A stretch of 64,000 bases of DNA from Lonicera japonica (GCA_021464415.1 JAKCWG010000959.1:62001-126000); one strand, 5' to 3'; counted from the first letter of the stretch, positions 36,108 through 48,376 are shown. The notes: generated by a model from the letters alone, not told the origin. Numbers and translations are program-made.

Positions 36108-37513
36108 TGTTAACCTTAAAGTCACTAATCTTGTTTTGATAATAACAATAACGTTAATCATGTGTAATTTAACTAAGTTGATGTTTTAAGTTATAGCCAC
36201 AATAAATTGATCACACGTGGACTAAACCGAAAAATCGGAATCAAGATTATTCACATACAAAGATTTGCACTATCAATGTCCCACACCTCACATAACTACT
36301 TGATCAATGCATTATCAATGGCATTTCTATGAAGATCAATGACCCAAGAAAGAAAAGAAACGAAGATACAAACAAAGCCGTCGAAGACTCGTTATTTTAT
36401 ATTTGAGTGAGTGCTTATGTTTTCTATGTAAAGATTTATCTTTGATTCTCAATATAGCTCATACACTTTGTTTTTACACAAGTAGATTGATCAAAACAAA
36501 GTTTCTTCAAGATCTTTTCAAAACATCCTTTTGGCAAAAACCGATTTTTGATTTAATTCATATTAAATTCTAAATGATCGTATTTGGAGCTCTAACGAAA
36601 ATAGGTGTCTTAGGAACCTATATTTTACCTTCCCCAAGCATTAAAATTGATTTTAGAGCTTATTTGAAAAAGTGTAAAAATTGCATTTTTGGCCTGCTAG
36701 TCAGTGACCATCAGTCGACTGATGAGCAATGCTCGGTCGACTAATGGCCACTCAGTCAACTGATGAGCCTTGCTCAGTTGACTGATGGTCCAAAAACTAG
36801 CCGTTGGATTTCTGATTTTTTACTATTTTTGGCACCAAACTTCTGCCAACTCCCTCCAAACGGCCATATGTTGTCCTAGACTATATATACACTATCTAAG
36901 ACATATTTAAACACATTTGAATCATTCATACACTATTCTCTTCATTTATATTCAATATTCAAAGATTCAAGAACATTGATTTTAATCAATCATCATTATT
37001 TTTGAGTTATAAATTGTTGATCAAATTTGATATCTCTTAGTGTGAGCTTAAATTATAATCTTCATATACTTGAGACCTATTGTACAATGGTGTTAGTCAC
37101 CAAATCATTTTCTTCAAATATTAAGAGAGGTTTATCTCTTAAAATAGTAAGAGGTAGTTCTTATGGTGAGTGTTGTGAGTAAGCAACATTTGTAGAGTGT
37201 AATCACTTGTAAAGGTTTGATTTTAACCCAGAAGAAGATCGGTATTAGTGAAAATTCTCGGAAAACTAACCGAGGGCGAAAGTAGGGGCTAATAAACCGA
37301 ACCGTGTGGACAAAAAGTCTTTGACTTCTATCGGTTCAATCTTTCTATCTCTAGCTCTATTGTTTAATGCTATATTTACTTTGAAATTGATATTACTTAA
37401 GTGTTTTGTTTGATTACTTGATATAGACTTCAATTAATTTTAAAAATGATTTTTAAAATCCGATTTAGTTTTAAAAACCCTATTCACCCCTTTAGGGTAT
37501 TTTCCGACCTACA
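36108..37513 (+). repeat. 3' LTR of Sire-1
   Basis: It opens TGTTAACCTTAAAGTC (one change from the 5' LTR) and ends CCTACA. It carries four CAGTCGACTG-like palindromes at about 36709-36790 and an insertion near 36925-36980 that the 5' LTR lacks. It is followed by ATAC. Confidence 0.85.
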
Positions 37514-38714
37514 ATACAATTTAAGAACTTAGCATAATAGTGAGTTTGAAACTCCAATTTAATTGAAATGAACATCCCAAGCACTCTCTTAACTTTTCGC
37601 AACAAATTTAACCAATATTAAAAAAAATATCCAGCAAATTTAACCTATATTTAATTAAAATTTAATTATAACTTATAGTTTGTGAATATACTGTTAAATC
37701 TTAATTAAGCTAATAACTTCTACATAACAAAATCTGGCATTTCTTGAGAATAACAATTAAAGCTTTTAGAATTAACGTACAAACAAATTAAAAAGAGCAT
37801 ATAAAACTTGTAAATATATAAATATAATTGCAACTCAAGAAATATTTTTTGGTGAACAACTCAAGGAATAATTGCAAATATATATATAAACGGTTTCTAT
37901 TATTGGACCTATTTCAACATCTTCTTTACATAGTCTCGTGAAACAAAATATGCACTCATCTATAATTTATATTTTATGGAACAAAGGCTATATATCATGT
38001 TGGCGTTTATAATGCTTTACTTTAAAAGAGGAAGGAAAAGAGACCCTTTGAGAAATCCAAAAGACTAATATAATAATGTAGGTTATTATTAAATTGTTAA
38101 CAAAAATTTAGGTTATTTTATTATAAACACTTACAAGGTAATACCTTAATTAGTTAAATATAATAGGGTCATGTTTGGGGTTTCTTTTTTTTTTATTTTT
38201 TTTTTTTCTGTAACGAGAAACTTCTTTACCCCTAGGCCAATTTTTGAAAATAACTAACCCCCAACATGCATTATACATGGCATACATTCTCATACAAAAT
38301 TTTATTATTTTCATTTATAATAAATTTAACAAATGTCCTAAGGGCACATGTTATCATTTCCCAATATAATAAATACACCCAAATGGAACTTTATAACTTC
38401 TTCCATAATTAATTCTTATGAATGAGTGTAATTAATAATAGTGAGGCGGATGACGTCTTTAATAGTACTATTATAATGTATAATATATGATATGATATTA
38501 GAAGTTAATCTTATTAAAAGATACGCAAGTGTGGCTCAAAAATTAGAGAGAGAAAATAAAATAAACATACATTAAATAATCATGTAAGATACTTGCTAAA
38601 CGACATATTCCTTAAAACTTTTAGGCAAAATCAAAATTATATTTTAGTGGGAAGAATGTCAACCAGAATAGCAAGTATTCGTTCAACTCAACAAAAACAT
38701 TACATTTATTATTA

Positions 38715-38757
<43 letters not shown>

Positions 38758-40997
38758 CTTAAACAAGCGATAATACAATAATATATTAATAATGCAATAT
38801 TTTTATTTGTATAGAATTATACTACCACCGTAAACAACAGCTATAATGAATGGAGATAGTAAAAGGCTTGGTATTACATCCATGTAGATTGAATTGGTGA
38901 CTTTCTTGCTACGAGAAAAAGAATGACACCAACCAGGACACAAGATTGTTGTCATACATATACTATTTTTTAATCTAAGTTTTAAAGAGATCTAGGTTGT
39001 GTGTTGGTTGGATGTAGTACAGTAGTGTTTTGTTAAAGAAAAACCACGAGTTTAAGTTTAAGTGGCACCAATCTTCACCTCTAAAAACTGAGAAGTCGTA
39101 AGTCCGATTTAACCTCTAGTGATTGAAAGACAATTATGGATCCGTGTTTAACCTCTAGTGATTGAAAGTGTGAATATTCATGCAGAGCATTCAGATTCGA
39201 TTACCATCCCCCTCTCCCTTTCTATTTGAACCATTTGAATCTATCCATCTGCGTGTATCAAAACGTATAGACTTGTATAGTTGTGTGAATATATATATAC
39301 ACATACATAACTAAAAGGGTGATGTTATATACACCTATAATTTGTAGCCAGGACACCACAAAAATATTTGGTGTTGTGACTACAAAATCAGATGTTGGCT
39401 ACCCAATTACATAAAGTACAAGCCGGTGGGAAGTTGCCAACTTGAAGGTTCACATTCAGTGATAGTTTTCGAGTTAGAAATAAAAATTTAACCAAAGGTT
39501 GCCATTTCGGTCAAGTGTATGGAACATTACCAAATCGAATGTCCAAGTTTAGCAACAAACTACCGACTCGGTGTTTAATGTTTTGAGTGTCCCTTGTAAT
39601 AGTCGATCATTAATGATACAAAATGTAATAATGTGGCTATTATAGTATTCTGGCTATAAATCAAGAGTGTGTATAATATTACCCTAACTAAAATATATAT
39701 AACCGTGAAGAATGTCAACTAAATAAAAAAATATTGAGACCCCACTCGAAGAAAAATATTTCACAAAAAAATAAAAAAATATTGAGAACCCACTCGAACT
39801 TGGAAAATATTGTAGATTCGAATCTCACCAATTGAAAATTTAGATTATTTTCTTTATTTATAATAAAAAGATGAGACTTATACCTCCCTTTTTTAAAATA
39901 AATAAATTATTGAGATGAATTTGATTAATTAGTAAGGAGCTGGCTGATATCATCGTACATTTTTGGCTTTTAGGGGTTTCACTCATATAATAATAATTAA
40001 CGAATGAAGCACCGGCAGTGACGCAGTCCCATGGGAACAAACGGATCGATTGCACTTTTATTCCTATAATTATTTTTAAAAATTACAAAAATATATATAC
40101 AAAAATTTTCAAGTACAGACCGATTTGTATTGATTAGGCTTTTTTACGAAAAAAAATCATAAAAAACTTCGGTCCGTAATTAAAATGGACTCTATATATA
40201 TATTATTTAAATTTGCCTCTTTAATTGTAAAAAATTCTAATAGTACAAATCTTATCCCTCTTAATCTTCAACAAAAGTAATATTAGTATTAAATTCGCCC
40301 TAAGCGCAAGGCCTTATTAATCCGCCCTAAGTGCATCGTATTGTAATATTAAACTTGCTTCAGTTTTTTTTTTTTCAAAAAATAAAATTAGTCCACCCTA
40401 AACGCAAGTCCTTATTATACACAAATTAAACTATATTACATTTTAATTTGAAATTAATTCTGAATTCGACTGAAAACTCTTCTGATCAAATCTTGATAAT
40501 TACAAAATATCTAATTGCCATCAATACGTAAAAGCTAACCTGTCCTTATTCGTTTTGTGTAAAAGCTAACCTGTAATATTAAAAAATATTTTGGCCAAAA
40601 AAGAAAAAACAACAAAGATGGGCTTAATTAGTATTCCTTGATTAACTTTTGACTTTCTAATTGCTTGAGGGATTTCAACTCTCCTGTCTCTTTTAATAAA
40701 AATGGTAATTCAATTGGGTTGTCTTTTATGTTACAACACTTTGTCGTCCGGTACTTTTATTGTACCATATTATATTTTATTTTATTTTAGTACGACAAAG
40801 TGCATTAATGTTTAATCAAATAATTAAGTTTATGTAGCTATCATATTTTCCTTAATTTGAACACTCCAAATCTTACATCAACAAGTATATATATATATAT
40901 GGCACATTATGAGAATCCGGATCTCCGACCCATCCTTCTCGGGGTTTCTTTTGCTTTTCTTGTTTTAAAGGAAAGCATATTTTCAAAGTCGCCAGTT
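37514..40997. other. gene-free AT-rich stretch with microsatellite and small repeats
   Basis: No coding sequence can be supported. An (ATT)n microsatellite lies at about 38707-38758. A 20-25 bp phrase with CCCTAAGCGCAAGGCCTTAT recurs three times at about 40296-40420. AAAAATATTGAGA followed by a CCCACTCGAA variant is duplicated near 39730 and 39778. These look like remnants of old mobile DNA. Confidence 0.45.
38704..38758. repeat. (ATT)n microsatellite
   Basis: About 17 near-perfect ATT units with one TGT interruption. Length is likely variable between individuals. Confidence 0.95.
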
Positions 40998-42067
40998 TGT
41001 TTTACAAAAAAACAAACAAAAGATCGTACAAAAGATAATTTGAAAACAAACTATCTTTTATACGTTTGAAATCAGAGATTTATTTTGATAACTTGCTTTG
41101 TTAGGGTTCGGAAACTACGTTACGAATTGGGAAGGTATTAGGCACCCAATTCGCCCATTCAGTCTCTTAATGGATCATGTATCTAATTTCTATTTTAGAT
41201 ATCTTGCAATCAGACTCGAGCTTTGTGAGCGCCTACGTATTCATTCTAGAATGAAATCAGAGTCTTGTAATTCCACTTGTTTGGAAACTGTCTTTGTAGT
41301 TTAGTTTGTTTTGAAAACGTGTTAAAACGGATTTTAGATTTCTTGTAAAACTTAGAAAGGATTTGTTTTGAAATCAGTGGATTTCTTTGCAAGTTATCTA
41401 ATTTTCTGTATTTAAAACTCGTATTTAAATGCATTATTAAAATTCAGGAGAGTTGTAGAAAGACATACCTGATGCGCTTGAAGAAAAAAGGCTGCTTGCT
41501 TGCTCCTTTCTCTCTCTAGAACTTTCTCCCTCTAGGATTTTTTCTCTCTAAAACTTTCTCTCTCTAAATACTCTCTCTCTAAAACTTTCTCTCTCTAGAG
41601 ACTCTTTCTAAAACTCTATAGTGATCTCCACAGAGTTTCTACTCTCTAAAAACTCTATTGAGTGTTGATGCCTAAAATGAGACCCCAAGGGTCCTATTTA
41701 TAGAGAAAAAATGCAGAAAAATGGCTTGGGTAACCGCGCGACTAGGAGCCAGCATTGCAGTCGGGAGTGGGTGCGGCTCGGGCTTGCGGCTCGAAGCCAA
41801 CCGTACGGTTAGGTGGTAGCCGTGTGGCTGGGAAGCGTGCGGCTTGAAGCCAACCGTGCGGCAAGGAGGTAGCCGTGCGGTTGGGGAGCGTGCGGGTGGC
41901 TCTTGAAAGTGGCAACATTGGTTGTGGCAGATTTCTGACGCGTTCGAAAGTCAGGATTTTTCCTAACGGTCTCCTATATGCATGATGATTTAAGAGTTAA
42001 TGCAGAATGTTTGTTTTTATATGAAAACCATATTCACACGAGAGTCGTAGATTGGGGTGTTCACACA
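40998..42067 (-). repeat. probable LTR of a Tat/Ogre-type Ty3/gypsy element, minus strand
   Basis: Read on the minus strand it begins TGTGTGAACACCCC. It has a TATAAATA box (41695-41702) followed by a CT/GA-rich transcribed leader, and carries the phrase GGGTGCCTAATACCTTCCC found next to the 3' end of Tat/Ogre LTRs. Just beyond its end is TGGCGACTTTG (plus-strand 40984-40994), like the TGGCGAC primer-binding sites of that group. Only ~140 bp of apparent internal sequence follows and no second LTR is seen, so this is a truncated element. Ends are approximate. Confidence 0.5.
41786..41891. repeat. GC-rich 53-bp tandem duplication inside the minus-strand LTR
   Basis: Units 41786-41838 and 41839-41891 share GCGGCT(C/T)GAAGCCAACCGT and GGTAGCCGTG(T/C)GG. 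The patch is strikingly GC-rich and CpG-rich for this window. It lies upstream of the TATA box on the minus strand, where U3 enhancers sit. Confidence 0.7.
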
Positions 42068-42169
42068 CATTTCTCAACATATCAAACAATACATACTATA
42101 TATACAAATTAGGCTTTTGAGGGTAAATCAATGAATTTTTTTATAAAATTTGGTGAAGATTATCTCTAT

Positions 42170-42693
42170 GATTTAGTAGATCATTTTTATTAAATTTTGT
42201 CAAAAGATTCAACCGAGAAGTGTGTGAAGAAAAAAATTGATATATATGCGCATTTTTTACCGTTAAAACTTTAGATATTTAGTTAACTGATTTCCCGGTC
42301 CAATTTTTTATTTTTTTTAGTAAAATTTAGTGGATATGATTTACCAAGCCGTAGCCCCCAATCAAGTCTTTCCATCACCAAATTCAAATATTCAATGTAA
42401 CTGTCTCAAAGATAAATGAATTAGTATTTTTGAAAAGTAGTAGATCATCTTTATTAAATTTCATCAAAAAATTCAACCGAGAAATGAGTAAACTAAAAGA
42501 TTGATATATATATATATACATACACACAGTTTTGGCAATTGAAATTTGAGATATTTAGTTGAAACACTTTTTGGTTGAATTATTTTTATGAAATTAATTT
42601 AATAGAAATGATCTACTAAAGGAGCCGTGGGCCTAGTCAAGTTGGCCTATCAGTACATTCAAATATTCAACGTGTCTCAAGGATAAATGAACC
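42170..42693. repeat. tandem duplication, unit ~260 bp
   Basis: About 42170-42425 and 42437-42693 share TTCAACCGAGAA, TTGATATATAT, AGATATTTAGTT, TTCAAATATTCAA and GATAAATGAA in the same order. There is no coding sequence. Related wording (ACCATCTCCACCAAATTTCA) recurs in intron 2 of the transporter near 49290, so this is a dispersed repeat. Confidence 0.6.
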
Positions 42694-42928
42694 GGTCCTT
42701 TATCAGTGTCTTTGGTATAAATTGTCGGACTGTATATCTATATATATAAAAGAAGACCACATATGCGTACTCTTTCTTATTTTTTTTTTGGACAAAGCAT
42801 GCGTAGTGTCAGCATAGTGCCAGAGTGACGTGCGAGTGGGCACAGAATTCTACGGAGGGAATTTATGGGACAGAATAATTGCAATAATGCATCCTTAATT
42901 AATTAATTATTAGGGAAGTAATTAAGCT

Positions 42929-42936
42929 TATAAAAT
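42929..42936 (+). promoter_or_regulatory. possible TATA box of the HAK pseudogene
   Basis: TATAAAAT lies ~75 bp upstream of the start codon at 43010. Position and sequence fit a plant TATA box, but transcription cannot be judged from sequence. Confidence 0.35.
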
Positions 42937-43009
42937 GAAGCAACATCTTGGAACTAAGAAACCATCTTCATAATTTTTTGTTAATTTGGAACAACAAAAA
43001 TTTGAAGTT

Positions 43010-43213
43010 ATGGCAGCGGAAGTCATCATCAGAAAGACAGAAGCCTCTGCAGCCGATGACAATAACAACAACGACGGCAACGACAAACTTAATAGCAGTA
43101 CTCATAACACGAAAGACAGAAAAGTGTCATGGGCAAAACTTCGACGCGTTGACTCCCTGAACTTGGAGGCCGGAAGAGTTTCTTTCCCTCCTACCCGCCA
43201 CGCTAATTCTCAG
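43010..43213 (+). pseudogene. HAK: HAK pseudogene exon 1 (cytosolic N-terminus)
   Basis: It encodes MAAEVIIRK..., an Asn/Asp-rich linker, then SWAKLRRVDSLNLEAGRVSF, the conserved pre-membrane segment of cluster I HAK proteins. The exon ends CAG before GTACAT. It is intact: 68 codons and no lesion. The ATG at 43010 is preferred because upstream in-frame codons are not ATG. Confidence 0.85.
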
Positions 43214-43379
43214 GTACATCGGCCTTCAATTCTCATCGCTTCGTATTAACATTTCTTCATTTTCTTTTCCCTTTTCATTTCATCAGTTACTTATGTAACA
43301 GCGTACATTAGTCGATTAATGCGGACTAATTGATATGATGGTGTACGTGTGTGTATGTATAAAATGTATGTACATACAG

Positions 43380-43668
43380 GAGAACTGGAAGAGGACGTTG
43401 AGTTTAGCGTTTCAGAGCTGAGGGGTGATATACGGGGACATAGGGACTTCTCCTCTATACGTGTACGCGAGCACCTTCCCGGATGGGATAAAGGACGCTG
43501 AGGATGTTATCGGCGTCCTCTCCCTCATTATCTATTCCATTCTCCTCCTCCCACTCCTCAAGTACGTCTTCATTGTTTTGAGAGCAAACGACAATGGCGA
43601 TGGTGGAACGTTTGCGCTGTATTCGCTGATATGTCGGTATGCAAAGGTGAGCTTAATACCGAATGAGG
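43380..43668 (+). pseudogene. HAK: HAK pseudogene exon 2, part left of the copia insertion
   Basis: It starts after ACAG with ENWKRTLSLAFQS. A TGA (43419-43421) then stands where the family has a hydrophobic residue, followed by [20 protein letters not shown], the first transmembrane signature. The selectivity-region [17 protein letters not shown] follows. It is interrupted after PNE at 43668, and the last five bases TGAGG are the left target duplication. Confidence 0.9.
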
Positions 43669-44134
43669 TGTTGCGCCAAACCGCTCACAACCGAGCACGA
43701 CGCAACTAGGAGGGATCTCACAAGCCCAAATGGTTTACCCGAAAGAAGAACCGACACAAAAAAGCACACCCAAGATAGAGAAATAGGAAATAAAGCAACA
43801 ATCGCACAAGACAAGGTTTTACCGTGGTGTCGGCGTAAAAGCCACTAATCCACCCAGACGATAGCTTCTATTGATAATTGGAACAAAGAGTGATTACAAG
43901 CACACAAGAAAAATTTCTCACTTTTTAGCTCTCAAGTCTTACTTACAAGATATCTACACAAATGAGCCAAAAAACTAACTAAATAGGCAAAGTGCAGTAA
44001 CCATGATCGATCATGGTATACCCCATGATCGATCATGAAAGCCCACTGGAATTTCTGCCGACTCCATGATCGATCATGGACATACCCATGATCGATCATG
44101 GTCCACCAAAAACAAATGTGAGCCAATCTTCACA
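43669..44134 (-). repeat. 3' LTR of the Tork-like copia (left)
   Basis: On the plus strand it runs TGTTGCGCC...TCTTCACA. It differs from 48391-48856 at four bases, all in the first ~130. It contains four perfect CATGATCGATCATG palindromes at 44002, 44024, 44065 and 44087. In element orientation these lie in the first ~130 bp, the U3 part. Confidence 0.93.
44002..44100. promoter_or_regulatory. four-palindrome cluster in the LTR (U3)
   Basis: CATGATCGATCATG occurs four times with spacings of 22, 41 and 22 bp. This equals a 63-bp duplication of a pair of sites. The same cluster is at 48724-48822 in the other LTR. Two dyads about two helical turns apart suit binding by a dimeric factor. The factor is unknown. 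Confidence 0.5.
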
Positions 44135-44146
44135 AATCTCCACCTT
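44135..44146 (-). other. polypurine tract of the Tork-like copia
   Basis: The minus strand reads AAGGTGGAGATT directly before the 3' LTR, the expected plus-strand primer tract. Confidence 0.65.
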
Positions 44147-44263
44147 GGCGAACCATGCAGCTATCCATCCAGCAAATTGCCTACCTCACTCCACTTGTTC
44201 CTCCATCAATACTGCCATAGCATCACACCCGGCCCCGAAGAGCCTCCACCCCCGAATGGGGCC

Positions 44264-47200
44264 TCAACACCGAAGAATGTTAACCAAAGTCGAGCAATGC
44301 TCAAACTTGGTTGTCGGTACCACCTTCGTCATCATATCTGCAGGATTCTCCTTGGTGCCAATTTTCTTCAAAATTACTTCACCACTCTCGATAATCTCCC
44401 GTATAAAATAAAACCGGACATCGATGTGCTTTGTCCGACCGTGATGAACTTGGTTCTTGGCCAAATGAATAGCACTCTGGCTATCACAATGTATATCGAC
44501 ATTCTCCTGAACCATCCCCAAATCACCTATCAAACCCCGAAGCCACAATGCTTCCTTGACTGCCTCTGTTGCTGAAATGTACTCTGCTTCCGTAGTAGAC
44601 AACGCCACTACACCTTGCAACATCGACCTCCAACTAATCGGACCACCACTAAATGTGAAAACATACCCCGTGGTCGATCGTCGCTTGTCAAGATCTCCAG
44701 CATAGTCCGAATCAACATACCCGCAAATAATAGACCCCTCGGTTCTCTGGTACACCAACCCCTTATTCTTCGTCCCTTGTAGATACCGCAAAATCCACTT
44801 AACGGCATTCCAATGCTGTTTATCCGAATTTGCCATGAATCTACTCACAATGCTCACTGCCTGAGCAATATCCGGTCGAGTACACACCATGGCATACATC
44901 AAGCTTCCTACCGCACTAGCATACGGAACTTGAGCCATATACTCCACCTCTTCATCTGTTTCTGGAGCCATAGTTGCCGAGAGCTTGAAGTGAGGAGCCA
45001 ATGGAACACTCACAGGCTTTGAGTCCTGCATCCCAAACCGGGCTACCACTTTCTCTAGATATTGCCTCTGAGTGAGGCACAATCTTCCCTTCTTTCTCTC
45101 CCTTACTATCTCCATTCCCAGAATCTTCTTAGCTCCACCCAAGTCCTTCATCTCAAACTCGAGACTCAACTGAGCCTTCACCGTGTTGATATCAAACATA
45201 CTCGATGAACAAATAAGCATATCATCAACATATAAGAGTAAGTAGATAAATGAATCCCCCTTGAGTTTCTTGAAGTAAACGCAATGATCAAAGTCACTCC
45301 GCTTGAATTTCTGAGCCATCATGAATGTGTCAAACTTCTTGTACTATTGTCTAGGCGATTGCTTCAACCCATACAAGGACTTCTTCAGTTTACAAACACA
45401 ATCCTCCTTGCCAACAACCTTGAACCCCTCCGGTTGAGATATATAAATCTCCTCCTCTAGATCCCCATGCAAGAACGCCGTCTTGACGTCGAGTTGTTCA
45501 AGCTCTAAGTCAAACTGCGAAACCATAGCTAATAGCACTCTAATGGAAGTGTGTTTTACTACCGGAGAGAAGACTTCATTATAATCCACTCCTTCCCTCT
45601 GTGCAAATCCCTTAGCTACCAATGTTGCTTTATACCGAACATCCGAATCTAGAACCCCGTCTTTCTTGGCAAACACCCATTTCCACCCAATTGACTTTTT
45701 CCCTTTTGGCAACTTGCAAAGATCCCAGGTTTTATTCTTGTGAAGAGAATCCATCTCCTCACCCATGGCCGCCTTCCATTCATCACAATGACTATCTGCC
45801 ACTGCCTCCCGATAAGAAGTCGGTTCATCGCCATAAACCACCAATGCATATGCCACACTATCTTCATAGCCAAATCGTTGCGGTGCTCGTCGAGCTCTAG
45901 GCTCTCTTCCACTCGCCAAAGACGGTACCTCTCGTTGTTGTTGACTAGACCCCTCAATAGGAATCTCCCCATTCTCCGAATCACTATCGGAAGAATCAAC
46001 AGGATTAGTCACTTCCGATTGCACCGGAATAGTCACCACTGGCGTAGTAACTTTCGTTTGCACCACTCCTCTCTTCTCACTCTCATCGAGAGCCTTTACA
46101 TTTTCTCCCGTAGGCATCTTGAGCAAAGAAGCCTCATCAAATGTAACATCTCTGCTAACGACCATTTTCTTATCTTGAAGACACCACAACTTGTATCCCT
46201 TGACTCCAATTCTTGAACCCATAAAGATCGCCTTTCGGGCTCTTGGATCAATCTTATCTTCACGGACGTGATAATAAGCCGGACACCCAAATATGTGTAA
46301 TGAATCGTAACTTGCATGAGATCCTGTCCAAACCTCCATAGGAGTTTTGTAATCGACCCCTGAAGATGGCAACACGTTCACGATGTAGCTCGCATAAGAT
46401 AAGGCCTCCGCCCAATACTGTTTCCCCAAATTTGCATTTGACAGCATACACCTCACTTTTTCAAGTAAGGTACGGTTCATCCTCTCAGCTACTCCGTTTT
46501 GCTGTGGTGTACCTCTAACCGTGTAATGGCGAACAATTCCCTCATCTTGACAGTACTCCTTAAACGGATCACTAGTGTACTCTCCGCCGTTATCGGATCT
46601 AAGCACCTTGATCTTCCTGCCAAGCTGATTTTCGACCATTTTCTTCCACCTTAGAAACACCCCAAAGACCTCGTCTTTGTGCTTCATGAGATATACCCAA
46701 ATCCTCCTAGAGAAATCATCTACAAATGTAACAAAGTAATGATTACCTCCTAAGGATTTCGTCTTGGAAGGTCCCCAGACATCCGTGTGTATGTAGTCAA
46801 GCAACCCCTTCATGCAATGAATAACCGTCCCAAACTTTACCCGTGTTTATTTTCCGAGCACACAATGCTCACAAAACTCCAGCTTGCAGCTCTTTGCACC
46901 CTTGAGCAAACCTTGTTTACATAACACCGTCATCGCCTTCTCCCCGGCATGTCCCAATCTCATGTGCCATAATCTCGTAGAATCCGAACTTGTACTTGCT
47001 CCACCAGCTTCCGTAGAAACTGAAGCACTTCCCGTCACCGTACTACCTTGAAGGAAATAGAGATTACCCTCTTTCTTTCCCTTCATCAACACCAAGGCAC
47101 CGGAAGTAACCTTTAGCATTCCACCCTCGAGCACAATCTTGCACTCGTTGGAATCTAAAGAACCCAAAGAAATCAAATTCTTCTTCAGATCCGAAATGTA

Positions 47201-47311
47201 CCTAACTTCATTCAGAGTTCTGATTGCTCCGTCATGTAGCTTCAACTTGATCGTTCCAATACCCTCCGTCCTATAAACGTGATCATTGCCCATAAAAAAC
47301 CATTCCTCCAT
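44264..47311 (-). pseudogene. pol: Tork-like pol (PR end, IN, RT, RNase H), broken
   Basis: Minus-strand reading gives the pre-integrase segment RLWHMRLGHAGEKAM (about 46960), integrase with DYIHTDVWGP (46795), VLRSDNGGEY (46600) and TPQQNGVAERMNR (46495), reverse transcriptase with GWKWVFAKKDG, LDVKTAFLHGDLEEEIY (45470) and LLLYVDDMLICSSS (45225), and RNase H with GYVDSDYAGDLDKRRSTTGY and STTEAEYISA. It ends at 44264. In-frame stops lie at 46847-46849 (a Gln codon changed to TAA) and 45344-45346 (a conserved Trp after SPRQ changed to TAG). Apart from the frameshift near 47283-47311 at its start, the frame is preserved. Confidence 0.92.
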
Positions 47312-48266
47312 TCACCTTCATCAAGGTATGGAAAAGGTCCTTGTTTGGACACATGTGGTACGAACAACCCGAGTCTAGAATCCACTCGTCCGTTGAGCTT
47401 TCCCTAGGAGTAACCACTAACATACTCTCGAAATCATCATCCCCTGAAGTAACAGAATTCGCGGTATCATCCGCATTCTTCTTCTTCCCTTTGTCTACCC
47501 AAGCGTTAGGATAATTTTTCTTCACATGCCCTTTCCTTTTGCACTTGTAACATTCCATGTTATCCAAGTACTTAGTACGTGACTTGGACCGAGAGTTGTT
47601 GTGCTTTGCTTGTTTCCGATCATCTGTCCTTCCCCGCGTCACTAACGCATTGGACGATGTACTACATTTCTCCCTCTGTCTCTGCTCATTTCCAAGCAGT
47701 GCCGAAGAAACGTCCTCATATTTCACTGAATCCTTACCATATAACAAAATGGTGCTCAAATGGTCATAGGATTCCAGAAGTGAATTGAGCAACAAGATAG
47801 CCTTATCCTCATCTTTCATGTCCTCGTTCAAGTTTAACAAATCAGAAATCATCTTGTTAAACTCATCGACATGCTCACTCATTGATGTACCTCTAGCATA
47901 TTCAAACCGGAACAACTTCTTCTTGAGATAGAGACGATTCTCTATGCTCTTCGTCATGTATTTCTCTTCCAGTATCTTCCATATGCTAGCCGCGGATTTC
48001 TCACGCATAACGTAGTATATCACATTTTGAGCTAGATGCAACCGGATAGTGCTACAAGCCTTCAAATCATACTCTTCCCATTCAACATCTGTCATCATCG
48101 TGGGCTTAGCTGCCACACCCAACAATGCCTTATGCAACTCCTGTTGGATCAAGACATCGCGCATTTGGCATTGCCACATGCCGAAATTGACCAACTTTCC
48201 ATCGAATTTCTCTACGTCAAACTTTATCGCTGACACCTTTGAGGTCTTAGAAGTAGTGATCTTCAA
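47283..48266 (-). pseudogene. gag: Tork-like gag and protease start
   Basis: It starts MKITTSKTSKVSAIKFDVEK and continues with the UBN2-type gag core (MWQCQMRDVLIQQELHKALLG, AKSIENRLYLKKKLF-type region, MSEHVDEFNKM, YDHLSTILLYG). The zinc knuckle reads CYKCKRKGHVKKNYP, so the last Cys of CCHC is Tyr. The protease site WILDSGCSYHMCPN is present near 47375. The frame is lost at about 47283-47311, where the pol frame takes over. Confidence 0.88.
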
Positions 48267-48376
48267 TCACCAAAGAACTTGGCAAACCAACAATGAGTCA
48301 AAGATTGAAAAATCTCACCTTGGAATTTTATCAAACACTTGGCGTGCGACACAAATCCCACCTTTCTCGTTTTACC

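Larger units (their letters stand above)
9273..37513 (+). mobile_element. Sire-1: Sirevirus-type Ty1/copia element, host of two nested insertions
   Basis: Two LTRs opening TGTTGACCTTAAAGTC / TGTTAACCTTAAAGTC bound 28.2 kb. Removing Sire-2 (15029-23669) and the Athila-like element (23796-34049) leaves ~9.3 kb in order: LTR, initiator-Met-type PBS, gag with zinc knuckle, protease, integrase, reverse transcriptase, RNase H, spacer, env-like ORF, repeated GGGGGAG tracts, LTR. This order, and an AAAAAGGGGGAGATTG tract against the 3' LTR, are Sirevirus hallmarks. The flanks share ATAC (left GATAC 9268-9272, right ATAC 37514-37517), a probable target duplication that has lost one base. Confidence 0.85.

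Noticed and set aside
41500..41650. CTCTCTAAA-rich patch as a promoter of the HAK gene
   Set aside because: Its position after a minus-strand TATA box and the neighbouring LTR landmarks make it the leader of a minus-strand LTR.
44066..46216. Plus-strand ORFs of 90-170 codons over the Tork-like element
   Set aside because: They are antisense to clear integrase and RT domains and resemble nothing known.
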